Origin: Pseudomonas vancouverensis
GTDB taxonomy: Bacteria; Pseudomonadota; Gammaproteobacteria; Pseudomonadales; Pseudomonadaceae
Direction of reading: 5' to 3'
Length of the DNA: 64,000 bases
Assembly (NCBI RefSeq): GCF_004348895.1
Contig: NZ_RRZK01000003.1
Span: 151,510-215,509, forward strand
Shown here: one piece after another, positions 33,897 through 43,022 of the stretch
Position numbering within the stretch: position 1 is the first letter of the stretch
How the letters are laid out: every line of letters starts with the position of its first letter
The notes under the pieces: model-generated
Told to the model about the DNA's origin: nothing
Databases searched by the model: none
The model's input: only the letters and a program-made list of their open reading frames with translations
Position numbers and translations under genes: made by a program

Positions 33897-34352
33897 TCAA
33901 TGACTCAACTCCCGCACCTCCGCATGGGGCAGCATTTTCAGGAACTGCGGCATGTCCATGTGCAGCAGATTGGTGTGGTTGCCGGCCTCCAGGTAAATAT
34001 CTTTCTGCCGGGTCAACAGCGGATCGATGACCACCTCCAGCCCATAGGCTTCACCCAGTGCGGGCACCGCCCCACGCTCGCAATCGTCGAAAAGGTGCGG
34101 CAAGTTGCTTTCCCGGGACACCTGCCATTCACCACTGCTGCGCACCTTGCTCAAGTCCAGATGACGGCTGGCGGGCAGCACGGCCATCAGGTAATGCCCA
34201 TGGTGATCGTCGAGGATCACCGATTTGGCCATCCGTTCGGCGGGAATGCCGGCAACCCGTGCCGTTTCCAGGCTGCTGGCGGAGTGGGGATGGCTGACGA
34301 TGTCATATTCGCACTGAGCCTTTTCCAGGCTGCGTAGCACGGTTCTTGCCAT
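33897..34352 (-). CDS. YbaK/EbsC (aminoacyl-tRNA deacylase) domain protein
   Basis: This 151-residue protein has the YbaK fold: VSHPHSASSLETARVAGIPAERMAKSVIL, the conserved Lys in AKSVILDDHHG, and then ERGAVPALGEAYGLEVVID. It should hydrolyse mischarged aminoacyl-tRNAs in trans, although specificity (Pro, Cys or Ala) cannot be read. The start MARTVLRSLEK is chosen over an ATG two codons upstream because the family begins there. Confidence 0.8.
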   Translation of the reverse strand: MARTVLRSLEKAQCEYDIVSHPHSASSLETARVAGIPAERMAKSVILDDHHGHYLMAVLPASRHLDLSKVRSSGEWQVSRESNLPHLFDDCERGAVPALGEAYGLEVVIDPLLTRQKDIYLEAGNHTNLLHMDMPQFLKMLPHAEVRELSH

Positions 34353-34557
34353 ACGCATGATGCACCTCGGTGTCCGCCCTGATCGCTGGCAGACGATGAT
34401 TGACGCAATCTTTCAGTACTCAAAGTCTAGGCCGGGCGGCGTAGTCCGGCGGGAAATCCGCCCATCGGACGCAAGCAAACCCTGAGCAAAATTCATCCAG
34501 GCTGCGCGTCAACTAAACTGTATACACAGTCATTCCCCGACGCTCCCGGAGGGTCAA

Positions 34558-35091
34558 GTGAACACGCGTTGTTGTGCCCTCGCCTTGCTCCTGGCATTGA
34601 GCGGATCGGTGTTTGCCGCAGACACAGTCGTGCTGCTGGGCCCGAATCCCGTCGGCCTCTGGCTGATCACCTTTGGCATCGCCTTCCTGATCGCAGAGGC
34701 CGCATTGCCCAATTACGGTGTGATTGGCCTGGGCGGTATCGTCATGTTCGTGATCGGGGCGCTCATCCTGAGCAACACCGAAGTACCCATCCCGTTGATG
34801 GTCGGCCTGGGCCTGATCAGCGCGCTGTTGCTGATTTACCTGGTGATTCGCGCACTGAAAACCCGCCCACGACACACCGTCAGCGGTGACGCCGGGCTGG
34901 TCGGCAGCGTGACGCCAATCACCTCATTGCAAGCCGGCAACGCCCATGGCGGTTGGGTTCATTTGCAAGGAGAACAATGGCAGGTACTCAGCGCGACACC
35001 GCTTCAACCCGGACAACGGGTGCGGGTGCTGGCGCGCAAAGGTGTACTGCTACAAGTGGCCGCGGCTGATGCGGCGCCGAATGGAGAATAG
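34558..35091 (+). CDS. NfeD-like membrane protein
   Basis: This 177-residue protein has a signal-like N-terminus, hydrophobic helices (about 30-100; [15 protein letters not shown]) and a C-terminal OB-fold ([19 protein letters not shown] to [16 protein letters not shown]). It is the short NfeD form without the ClpP-like protease part. It starts at a GTG with ggagg 5 bases upstream. It is 2 bases before the slipin gene, the standard NfeD-stomatin pairing, and the two proteins are expected to interact at membrane domains. Confidence 0.85.
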   Translation: MNTRCCALALLLALSGSVFAADTVVLLGPNPVGLWLITFGIAFLIAEAALPNYGVIGLGGIVMFVIGALILSNTEVPIPLMVGLGLISALLLIYLVIRALKTRPRHTVSGDAGLVGSVTPITSLQAGNAHGGWVHLQGEQWQVLSATPLQPGQRVRVLARKGVLLQVAAADAAPNGE

Positions 35092-35093
35092 TC

Positions 35094-35852
35094 ATGGGTG
35101 TGCAACTGGGTCTGGTCGCGCTGCTGTTATTGCTGATCGCACTGGCGGGGTCGACGTTTCGCATCCTGCGCGAATACGAACGCGGGGTGGTGTTCCAGCT
35201 CGGACGTTTCTGGCAGGTCAAGGGCCCCGGCCTGATCCTGCTGATTCCGGTGGTTCAGCAAATGGTCCGGGTCGACCTGCGCACCGTGGTGCTGGATGTA
35301 CCCTCGCAAGACGTGATCACCCGCGACAACGTGTCGGTCAAGGTCAATGCCGTGCTGTATTTCCGTGTACTCGACCCGCAAAAAGCGATCATCCAGGTCG
35401 AAGACTTCTTCGCCGCGACCAGCCAACTGGCACAAACCACCCTGCGTGCGGTACTCGGTAAACACGAACTCGACGAGTTGCTCGCCGAACGCGAGCGCAT
35501 GAACATCGATATCCAGCAGGTGCTCGACGCCCAGACCGATGCCTGGGGCATCAAGGTCGCCAACGTCGAGATCAAGCACGTCGACCTCAATGAGTCGATG
35601 ATCCGTGCCATCGCCAAACAGGCCGAAGCAGAGCGCGAGCGGCGGGCCAAGGTGATTCACGCCGAGGGCGAATTGCAGGCCTCGGAGAAACTCATGCAAG
35701 CCGCCGAAATGCTCGGTCGCCAACCCGGCGCCATGCAGTTGCGGTACATGCAGACGCTCAATTCAATCGCCGGGGACAAGAGCTCGACCATTGTCTTTCC
35801 ATTGCCGATCGAGCTGCTCAAGGGCATGGCGGACTTGTCGTCGAAAACCTGA
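35094..35852 (+). CDS. Slipin/stomatin-family (SPFH) protein
   Basis: This 252-residue protein has an N-terminal membrane anchor ([18 protein letters not shown]), an SPFH domain ([19 protein letters not shown], then [23 protein letters not shown]) and a coiled-coil tail ([24 protein letters not shown]). It scaffolds membrane microdomains and pairs with NfeD. The ATG follows the NfeD stop after 2 bases, with a ribosome site in gaatggag. Confidence 0.9.
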   Translation: MGVQLGLVALLLLLIALAGSTFRILREYERGVVFQLGRFWQVKGPGLILLIPVVQQMVRVDLRTVVLDVPSQDVITRDNVSVKVNAVLYFRVLDPQKAIIQVEDFFAATSQLAQTTLRAVLGKHELDELLAERERMNIDIQQVLDAQTDAWGIKVANVEIKHVDLNESMIRAIAKQAEAERERRAKVIHAEGELQASEKLMQAAEMLGRQPGAMQLRYMQTLNSIAGDKSSTIVFPLPIELLKGMADLSSKT

Positions 35853-35861
35853 GCGCGAGCG

Positions 35862-37466
35862 TCACTGCTCGGGGCCCATGACGAATAGCCGCGCCCGATT
35901 GTTGCCGGCCACGGTTTCACTGACCTTTTGCCAGCCAGCCGGCAACGGTGCGAATTCGTCGGGCTGGTCGGCCGTGCTGATCAACCACACGCGCCCCGTA
36001 CCTCTGGGCAGTTGACTGAGGTGGTCGAGGTAGATCCGCTGCGCATCGCCATTGACCAGCGTGCCGAAGCCATAATCGTTCGGCCGGCTGGAATTGCCAT
36101 TGGCCAATGGCGGGGTGAACAACTGCGGCAACGCATCGGTGCGGTTGTAATAGACATAGGGCATGTACCAGAGCATGTCGCTGATGACGATCCGGTCCCC
36201 CGCCTGGTAACGCTGATTGACGAACTCGACCATCACACTGGTCTGGTCATTCACGTCGACCGTGGCATTGGTTTTCAACCCGACGCATTCGATGCCGATA
36301 AACAGCACCAGCAACCCGACAGCCAACAGGCGAAAACCCTGCAGCAAGCGGTCAATGGCCAGCGCCATGATCAGTGGTAGGCCCAAGGCATAAGCGTTCA
36401 GATAACGCTCGATGAACACCGGCGAAATGAACGACACCCCGTAAACCAGAAACAGCGGCAGCAGCGTGTAGAGCGCCAGCAAGGCGCTCCAGCGATAGCG
36501 ACTGCGGTCAACGGCAACCGTCATCACGATCACCGCCAGCAGCAGGATGGGCACGGCGCCAAACAGCAGCCAGTGCAGGTTGTCACCATCGTCCTGAATC
36601 AGAAAATCCCAGACCATCGACGGCAAGGAACTGAGCGTGACCGGCAACTCCCAGCCGACATCGCCGTTGGCCTTGAGCTGGTCCATGTGCTGCAGCAGAT
36701 CAAACAGCGCCGGTAGCCATGGGGCGAACAGCAGGACAATGGCAATATTCGTCAGCCACCAGGCCGGGCGGTTGATGAGCTTAAGGGGATGTGTTGGCTG
36801 CAGGCGCAGTACCAGCAAGTACGCCCAATGCACCAGCACGCACAGGGCCGTGAAATAGTGGGTGTAGAACCCGGCGGTCATCAGCAGCGCGTAGGTCACC
36901 AACGCCCGTGTGTTGTTCGGCTGCCGAACCCAATACACCAGCGCAATCGTTGCGCCCAGCAGCCACAGGCCCAGCCACGCGTACATCCGCACTTCCTGGC
37001 TGTAGCGCACCGCCGTCGGCAGCAGCGCCAGCATCACCCCGGCGAGCAAGGCCGCACGCGGATTGGCGATCAACCGGACCAGCCACATGCCCAACATGAC
37101 CGCCGCGATGCCCGGCAGCGCACTCAGGCTGCGTATCGAGAAAATGCCCTCGCCAAACCATTCGATCCAGCCATGCAGCAGCATGAAATACAGTGGCGGA
37201 TGCACGTCGTGAGCGGCGTGGCTCCAGATATCGGTCAGGTCGTAGCGGGCCATCAACAGGCTGGAGCCTTCGTCACCCCAGATGGCGGAGGCGGTCAGGC
37301 CGTAGAACCGTGTCAGGATCGCCAGCGTCAGGACCAGCAGCATGGCGCCCCACATCTGCCACGGTTTTTCCTCGCTCGACCTGAGGTCCACCCTGGATCG
37401 CTGAAGTCCAACCAATGGCTCTTTGCTATGCACCTCTATACCCACTTCCGCACCTGCGCTGCTCAA
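35862..37466 (-). CDS. GT39/GT83-type membrane glycosyltransferase
   Basis: This 534-residue integral membrane protein has about 10-12 helices. The first large loop carries WGDEGSSLLMARYDLTDIW and DVHPPLYFMLLHGW, with the acidic motif near the first loop that is typical of the ArnT/PMT superfamily. It would move a sugar from a polyprenyl-phosphate carrier to lipid or protein. Substrate is unknown. It is convergent with the slipin gene, 10 bases apart. Confidence 0.8.
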   Translation of the reverse strand: MSSAGAEVGIEVHSKEPLVGLQRSRVDLRSSEEKPWQMWGAMLLVLTLAILTRFYGLTASAIWGDEGSSLLMARYDLTDIWSHAAHDVHPPLYFMLLHGWIEWFGEGIFSIRSLSALPGIAAVMLGMWLVRLIANPRAALLAGVMLALLPTAVRYSQEVRMYAWLGLWLLGATIALVYWVRQPNNTRALVTYALLMTAGFYTHYFTALCVLVHWAYLLVLRLQPTHPLKLINRPAWWLTNIAIVLLFAPWLPALFDLLQHMDQLKANGDVGWELPVTLSSLPSMVWDFLIQDDGDNLHWLLFGAVPILLLAVIVMTVAVDRSRYRWSALLALYTLLPLFLVYGVSFISPVFIERYLNAYALGLPLIMALAIDRLLQGFRLLAVGLLVLFIGIECVGLKTNATVDVNDQTSVMVEFVNQRYQAGDRIVISDMLWYMPYVYYNRTDALPQLFTPPLANGNSSRPNDYGFGTLVNGDAQRIYLDHLSQLPRGTGRVWLISTADQPDEFAPLPAGWQKVSETVAGNNRARLFVMGPEQ

Positions 37467-37546
37467 ACAATCTGCTCACTCTAGGCTACTGCCTGATGCA
37501 ACGTCGATGCCCGCTGCTGTGAGCCGATGAAGTGAGCAGTACAGGC

Positions 37547-39118
37547 TCAGCGTTTGGCCGTCAGCGGATACACCGACTGCCATCCACCGCCCAGTGCCTT
37601 GTACAACCCGACAGCGGCCAGGGAGACACCGGTGGAACTCTCCACCCACTGCTCCTGGGTGGCCAGCAATGCCGATTGCACCGTGAGCACGTTGACGAAA
37701 TCCACTGCGCCTTCGCTGTATTGCTGCTGCGCGGCTTGCAGAGCGATCCGGTTCTGGTGCACCGCCTCGGCCAGGCTGTCGCGCCGTAACTGGCTGGCGT
37801 TGTAGGCCGTCAGCTGATCGTCGATTTCATGCCAGGCACGCAACACGGTTTGCTGATAGGCGATGGCCGCTTCCTGCTGCTGGGCTTCGCGCAGTTGCAA
37901 TACGCCACGCAAACGGCCGCCGTCGAACAGCGGCAGGCTCAATTGCGGGCCGATCCCAAACGCACGTGAGCCCCACGAGCCGAAATTGCTGAGCTGCGTG
38001 GCTTGGGACGCGATATTGCCGGACAGCGTGATGCGCGGATAAAAATCGCCCTTGGCCACGCCGATGCTCGCGGTGGCGGCGTGCAAACGGGCTTCAGCCT
38101 GACGGATATCCGGGCGACGCTCGGCCAGTTCTGAGGGCAAGCCGATGGCGACCTGACTGGGTGTTTGCGGCACCGGCGCGTCTGTGGATAACTCGGCCGC
38201 CAGCGCTTGCGGCGGCAGGCCCATCAATAGGCTCAAGGCATTGATCAACTGTGCCTGACGTTGCTCCAGTGCTGGCAGGCGCGATTCGATGGCGGCCACC
38301 TGCGCAGCGGCTTCGGCGACGTCCAGGTCCGTCGCAACCCCCTCGCCCAGGCGCAATTGCGAGAGCTTCAGGCTGTGGCGCGCGACTTCGAGATTTTGCT
38401 CGGTCACGCCCCGGGTGTTCTGCACGCCACGCAACTGGATATAGTCCTGGGCGGTTTCGGCCAGCACGGACAGCAACACCCCGCGGCGGTCGTTTTCCAC
38501 GACTTCGAGGGTAGCGTCCGCAGCTTCGGTTTCCCGGTGCACGCGCCCCCAGAAGTCCATCTCCCAGGAAGCAGAAAAACCTGCGTCCCAGAGGTTGAAC
38601 GCCGAGCCACCATTGAGCCCCGAGGGATCGAGCAAGCCTTTGCCACTGTTGCGCTCACGGCCATAACTGCCAGTGAATGCCGTATTGGGGTAGCGGTCGG
38701 CCGTGGTCACCTGGCGCACCGCGCGGCTTTGCTGCAAGCGGCTACCGGCCAGTTGCAGGTCGAGGTTGTCCGTCAGGGCGCGTCGGCTCAGGGCCGATAG
38801 CTTGGCGTCGTTGAACACGTCCCACCAGCGCTCGTTCAGGGTTTCACTGACGACCTGGCTGGCGGTGGTTTGTGCGGGTTTCGCCCATTCGCTGATGGGT
38901 GTGGCCTCGGGTTTCTGGAAGTCCGGGCCGACTGTGCAGGCGCTTAAGCTCATAACGAGCAGTGCATTAAATGTGAGCTGCGGCCACCGGCCTCTTCGCG
39001 AGCAAGCTCGCTCCCACAGGTTTGATTTGCGGCGCCCCGCATATGGAACATCGCGCAGCCCCCTTGTGGGAGCGAGCTTGCTCGCGATGGCGTCAGACCA
39101 GACGACAGGGAATCTCAT
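37547..39118 (-). CDS. Outer-membrane efflux factor (NodT family) with REP-derived N-terminal extension
   Basis: This 523-residue frame has the lipobox-like LVMSLSAC (Cys61) and the OMF start TVGPDFQKPEATPISEW. Two repeat halves follow, including LPSELAERRPDIRQAEARLHAATASIG. The ORF starts with ATGA overlapping the adaptor gene, but residues 13-45 are translated from a REP pair (38996-39087), and no usual start codon lies between it and the signal region. Either the extension is tolerated, or the protein starts at a rare codon such as CTG. It would form an EmrAB-TolC-like channel with the HlyD and MFS proteins. Confidence 0.75.
   Translation of the reverse strand: MRFPVVWSDAIASKLAPTRGLRDVPYAGRRKSNLWERACSRRGRWPQLTFNALLVMSLSACTVGPDFQKPEATPISEWAKPAQTTASQVVSETLNERWWDVFNDAKLSALSRRALTDNLDLQLAGSRLQQSRAVRQVTTADRYPNTAFTGSYGRERNSGKGLLDPSGLNGGSAFNLWDAGFSASWEMDFWGRVHRETEAADATLEVVENDRRGVLLSVLAETAQDYIQLRGVQNTRGVTEQNLEVARHSLKLSQLRLGEGVATDLDVAEAAAQVAAIESRLPALEQRQAQLINALSLLMGLPPQALAAELSTDAPVPQTPSQVAIGLPSELAERRPDIRQAEARLHAATASIGVAKGDFYPRITLSGNIASQATQLSNFGSWGSRAFGIGPQLSLPLFDGGRLRGVLQLREAQQQEAAIAYQQTVLRAWHEIDDQLTAYNASQLRRDSLAEAVHQNRIALQAAQQQYSEGAVDFVNVLTVQSALLATQEQWVESSTGVSLAAVGLYKALGGGWQSVYPLTAKR
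38996..39087. repeat. REPIN (inverted REP pair) inside the 5' end of the outer-membrane factor gene
   Basis: Two perfect 23-base REP arms, at 38996-39018 and 39065-39087, are exact reverse complements separated by 46 bases. The core is gcgagcaagctcgctccc. It lies just after the overlapping start codon and before the lipobox of the efflux gene, reading in frame. Confidence 0.85.
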
Positions 39119-40185
39119 CGCTCGGTCACCTCACGCACCAACGCCGCCGAACGGCCGGTATCAACCCGCGCCTCCACCGACATCCCCACCCGCAAACGCT
39201 CGGCCAGCGACTGGCCCGGCTCCAGCACGATCTTCACCGGGATTCGCTGGACCACCTTGGTGAAGTTGCCGGTGGCGTTGTCCGGCTTGACCTGGGCGAA
39301 GGTCACACCGGTGGCCGGCGCAATGCTTTCGACCCGGCCGTTCAACGTTGCACCGCCCAGGCTGTCGACACTGACCTGCACGGCCTGCCCCGGCTGCACA
39401 TCGGTCAGTTGGGTTTCCTGAAAATTGGCCACCACATAGGACTGCGCCAGCGGCACCACCGCCAGCAGCTTGCTGCCCGGCGAGACATAGGCACCGACCC
39501 GCACCGCGCGCTCACCGACCATGCCGTCCTGCGGCGCGACGATTCGCGTGTAGGACAACTCGAAACTGGCGATTTCCAGCGCTGCTTGCGCCCGCTTCAG
39601 CCCGCCTTCGGCGGCATTACCCTGGGCGGTGAGAATGTCCACTTGCTTGCGCTCCGCCGCCAGCACTGCCGTGGCATTGGCCAAGCGCGCCATCGCCTGA
39701 TCGATACGCGTACGTGCCTGCTGCGCGTTCTGCACCGTACCGGCACCGACTCCGGCGAGGTGGTTATAGCGTTCCAGCTCATGCTCGGCAAAGGCCACTT
39801 CGGCTTTGGCCGAAACCACCGACGATTGTGCCTGGGCAATCACCGACGCCTGACGCTCAAGGGTCGCCTTGGCATTCTGCAGTTGCGCCTGGGCCACCAG
39901 GGTTTCGGCCGCGGCTTTCTCGGCAGCGGCACGCAGGTCGCGGTCATCGATCAACGCCAGCAACTGCCCGGCCCTGACCTGCTGGTTGTCTTCGACCAGC
40001 ACCTGCTTGATGAACCCGGCGACGCGCGGCACCACCAGGGTGATGTCCGCCGCAACGTAGGCGTCGTTGGTCACCTGGCGGGTGCGTTTGCCGAACAGAT
40101 TCGGCGCGGCCAGGTACACCAGCACGCCGATGGCCAATGCGACGGCCACTGCCACCGCGATTTTTTGCTTTGCTTGAGTCGTCAT
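39115..40185 (-). CDS. HlyD/EmrA-type membrane fusion protein
   Basis: This 356-residue adaptor has an N-terminal anchor (IAVAVAVALAIGVLVYLAAP), a lipoyl-type half (VVPRVAGFIKQVLVEDNQQVRAGQ), a coiled-coil (about 90-185) and a beta region (RIVAPQDGMVGERAVRVG). It links the DHA2 pump to the outer-membrane factor. It starts 27 bases after the MFS stop and ends overlapping the next gene by 4 bases. Confidence 0.85.
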   Translation of the reverse strand: MTTQAKQKIAVAVAVALAIGVLVYLAAPNLFGKRTRQVTNDAYVAADITLVVPRVAGFIKQVLVEDNQQVRAGQLLALIDDRDLRAAAEKAAAETLVAQAQLQNAKATLERQASVIAQAQSSVVSAKAEVAFAEHELERYNHLAGVGAGTVQNAQQARTRIDQAMARLANATAVLAAERKQVDILTAQGNAAEGGLKRAQAALEIASFELSYTRIVAPQDGMVGERAVRVGAYVSPGSKLLAVVPLAQSYVVANFQETQLTDVQPGQAVQVSVDSLGGATLNGRVESIAPATGVTFAQVKPDNATGNFTKVVQRIPVKIVLEPGQSLAERLRVGMSVEARVDTGRSAALVREVTER

Positions 40186-40212
40186 GAAAACCTTCGGGGG
40201 TCAGTGGAGCAA

Positions 40213-41745
40213 TCAGGTCGGCGCCCGCGGCGGGAACATTCGCGTCGGCAGCCAGAAAATCAGCAGGATCAGCACAACGGCGATCGCCGCCATGCACAGG
40301 TAAAGATCTGAGGAGGTCAGCACCAGCGCCTGTTCATGCAGACGATGGGCAAGGCCTGTGCTGTCGCGCTCGGCCAGGGGCGAGTTGCCGAGGCTGTCGA
40401 CCAGCATGGTCGAGTGAAAATGCAGGCGTCTGGTGGTCAACACGTCGATCACACCGGTGGCCATTACCGCCGCCAGGCCCCGCACGGTGTTGAACCAGGC
40501 CGAAGCGAAGGGCCCCTCCGTCGGGTGGATACTGCCTGTAGCGAGCATCAGCAAGGGCAGCACGGCCATGGGCTGACCGAAGATTTGCAGCCATTGCAGC
40601 ACGTAGAAGTCGTCACGAATCCATGCCGATGTCAGCTGCGAACCGCCCACGCACGACAGCGCCAGCATGCTCAATCCGATCCCCAGCACCCAGCGGCAAT
40701 CGACCCAGCGAAAGTTGCACAGGGCCGCCACCAACGGCAGTGCAATCAGCTGCGGTACCGCTGCCAGCAGCATGATGGGCGCGGTCTGCACCGGGCGATA
40801 ACCCTGAACCTGCGCCAGATAACCGGAGGGCAGAATGATCACCGCCTGCAAAATCACCAGCACCCCGGCCAGGGTCAGCAAGGCGAACGACAGGTTGCGG
40901 ATGCCGAGCATCTGCAGCTTGAAAAACGGGATTGGCTGCGACCATTCGTTGATCAGGAACGCCACCAGCAGCAGCGCCCCGCCGCCGAGCAGCGCGCAGA
41001 TCAGGTTCGATTCGAACCAGTCCAGTCGGTTGCCCTGAAGGATGCCGATCACCAGCATGCAAATGGCCGGGAAGCCCAGCAACACGCCACGCCAGTTGAA
41101 TGATTTGAGGCGCTCCAGTCGCAGCGGGTCCTGAGGCAAGCCGTACGCCACCGCGAGCATGGCGATCAGGCAGGGCACGACGATTTGCCAGAAAGTCCAT
41201 TGCCAGCCGACGTATTCAGTCCACAACCCGGCCAGGGGCGTGCCCAGCCCCGGGCCGAAGGTGGCGGTCAGGGCATAACCGGCCAGGCCATAGAGCTTCA
41301 CATTGGCCGGCAGGAAGCGCAGGGCGACGGTCATCAGCATCGGCGGCAAGGCCCCGCCCGCCAGGCCCTGCAAGGTGCGCAGGAGCAACAGGCTTTCGTA
41401 GTTCGGGGCGAACGGGCACAACATACCCAGCAGGGTGAACAGGCTGATGGCCCACAGCGTGAAACGCCGCAACGAGAAGGTCACCGAACACCAGGGTGCG
41501 AAGGCCATGGCGGCCACCGACGTTGCCGTGTAACTGGCCACCAGCCAGGTGCCTTCGTCGTAGCCGATGCCGAGCGCCCCGCGAATGTCGGCCAGGGCAA
41601 CCTTGGTTACCGTTTCGTTCAGGCCCGAGACCAGCACCGCCACCAGCACGCCCACCAGACCGACGATGATCCGCAGGCCGAACACCGGTGGTGCGGTGGT
41701 CGGGATAGTCGCGGCGACGGGCGTCGGGACCGTGAGGGAAGTCAT
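40213..41745 (-). CDS. DHA2-family MFS multidrug transporter (EmrB-like)
   Basis: This 510-residue protein has about 14 helices. The sequence LNETVTKVALADIRGALGIGYDEGTWLVASY is the DHA2 motif near helix 1-2. In-frame ATGs at 41763 and 41745 are possible; I use 41745 because ggag precedes it at about 10 bases. It exports drugs or metabolites through the tripartite system with the HlyD and OMF genes downstream. It lies next to a LysR gene on the same strand (41908-42828), which may regulate it. Confidence 0.85.
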   Translation of the reverse strand: MTSLTVPTPVAATIPTTAPPVFGLRIIVGLVGVLVAVLVSGLNETVTKVALADIRGALGIGYDEGTWLVASYTATSVAAMAFAPWCSVTFSLRRFTLWAISLFTLLGMLCPFAPNYESLLLLRTLQGLAGGALPPMLMTVALRFLPANVKLYGLAGYALTATFGPGLGTPLAGLWTEYVGWQWTFWQIVVPCLIAMLAVAYGLPQDPLRLERLKSFNWRGVLLGFPAICMLVIGILQGNRLDWFESNLICALLGGGALLLVAFLINEWSQPIPFFKLQMLGIRNLSFALLTLAGVLVILQAVIILPSGYLAQVQGYRPVQTAPIMLLAAVPQLIALPLVAALCNFRWVDCRWVLGIGLSMLALSCVGGSQLTSAWIRDDFYVLQWLQIFGQPMAVLPLLMLATGSIHPTEGPFASAWFNTVRGLAAVMATGVIDVLTTRRLHFHSTMLVDSLGNSPLAERDSTGLAHRLHEQALVLTSSDLYLCMAAIAVVLILLIFWLPTRMFPPRAPT

Positions 41746-41861
41746 GTGCTGCGTGCTCCGCATGGGGTTTGCGGAGCATTCTAAAAAGGCAGATACCTGA
41801 CGAAAATCAACTTATCGACAGCTTATAAGTGCGCCAGACACAACGATAGCGCCCCTGATCC

Positions 41862-41887
41862 CTGTGGGACCAAGCTCGCTCCCACAA
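41862..41887. repeat. REP palindrome after the LysR gene
   Basis: The arms tgtggga and tcccaca enclose ccaagctcgc, a partly decayed REP core. It is 20 bases past the LysR stop and upstream of the MFS gene, so it likely ends the LysR transcript. Confidence 0.7.
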
Positions 41888-41907
41888 GGAGGGAGAATTG
41901 AGCTCGC

Positions 41908-42828
41908 CTAGGTCGGTTGCGCCGCCAGCCAGGTCTCGTCGCAACAGGCCTTGAGCGTTTCGCGCAACCAGCGGTGCGCCGGGTCCTTGTCGAAACGCGG
42001 GTGCCAGGCCTGGGTCAGCATCAGGGTCGGCAAGGGTACGGGTAAGGTGAACGAACGCAACTTTAAGCCCAGCCGCCGCACGCTCAGCAACGCTTCCTTC
42101 GGCACCTGCAGGATCAGGTCTGAATCGGGCAAGGCGAACATGGCCGCGTGAAAACTCGGCGCAATCACCGCCACCCTTCGCTCCAGCCCAAGCGCATTGA
42201 GCGCGGTATCGATCGGCCCGCGGGCGATGCCTCGCCGGGACATGCTGATATGGGAAAAACCGGCGTAACGCTCGGCGGTGATCTCTTCGTCGAACAGCGG
42301 ATGGTCCTCGCGAACCAGACCGACAAAGTGGGTGGAAAACAGATTCTGGACTTTCACTTCCGGCGTTTGCGGGCGGGTGTTGCTGATGTTCAGGTCGATC
42401 CGCCCTTCCCGCAGCGCCTCATCGTCACCATCGCCCTCGGGCACAAAGCGCAATTCGCAGTGCGGTGCCTGGCGGTCCATGGTGTCGAACAGCTTGCCGC
42501 CGTAAACGCCGATAAAGAAGTCATTGGCGCGAATGCTGAAGCGCCGGCGCAACGAACCCAGGTCCACGGTATCGGCCGAACGAAACAGCAAAGCCGCCTG
42601 TTCGACCACATCACGCACCTGATCGCGCAACGCCAGCGCCTTGGGCGTCGGCACCAGTCCGCGCCCTGCCCTCACCAGAATCGGATCACCAACGGCCTCG
42701 CGAATGCGCGTCAAGGTCCGGCTCATGGCCGCCGGGCTGAGGTTCATCCGACGTGCCGCACCGACCACGCTGCCTTCGTCCAGCAAGGCGTCGAGGGCGA
42801 CCAGCAGGTTCATGTCCGGGAGTTGCAT
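41908..42828 (-). CDS. LysR-family transcriptional regulator
   Basis: This 306-residue protein has an N-terminal winged helix (MNLLVALDALLDEGSVVGAARRMNLSPAAMSRTLTRIREAVG) and an effector domain that ends near HPRFDKDPAHRWLRETLKACC. The start at MQLPDMN was preferred; a GTG three codons earlier is also in frame. It precedes the EmrB-like operon on the same strand with a 162-base gap, so it may control it, but a direct site is not identified. Confidence 0.85.
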   Translation of the reverse strand: MQLPDMNLLVALDALLDEGSVVGAARRMNLSPAAMSRTLTRIREAVGDPILVRAGRGLVPTPKALALRDQVRDVVEQAALLFRSADTVDLGSLRRRFSIRANDFFIGVYGGKLFDTMDRQAPHCELRFVPEGDGDDEALREGRIDLNISNTRPQTPEVKVQNLFSTHFVGLVREDHPLFDEEITAERYAGFSHISMSRRGIARGPIDTALNALGLERRVAVIAPSFHAAMFALPDSDLILQVPKEALLSVRRLGLKLRSFTLPVPLPTLMLTQAWHPRFDKDPAHRWLRETLKACCDETWLAAQPT

Positions 42829-43022
42829 CGTGAGCACTCGTGATTGGTCTGGGTTGATCTGAACGCAATGCTAGCAAACATCCCTGAGCTGGGTGTCGCC
42901 CCCGTCGCAAACCGGCTCGCTCCTGCTGGGGATCTGCCAATTGACCCTAAGTACTATCAGTTCTGATAGTTCTAAACCTCGATCCGCCGGAGTAAAACAA
43001 AGCCGGACTGAAAGTTTTCCGT

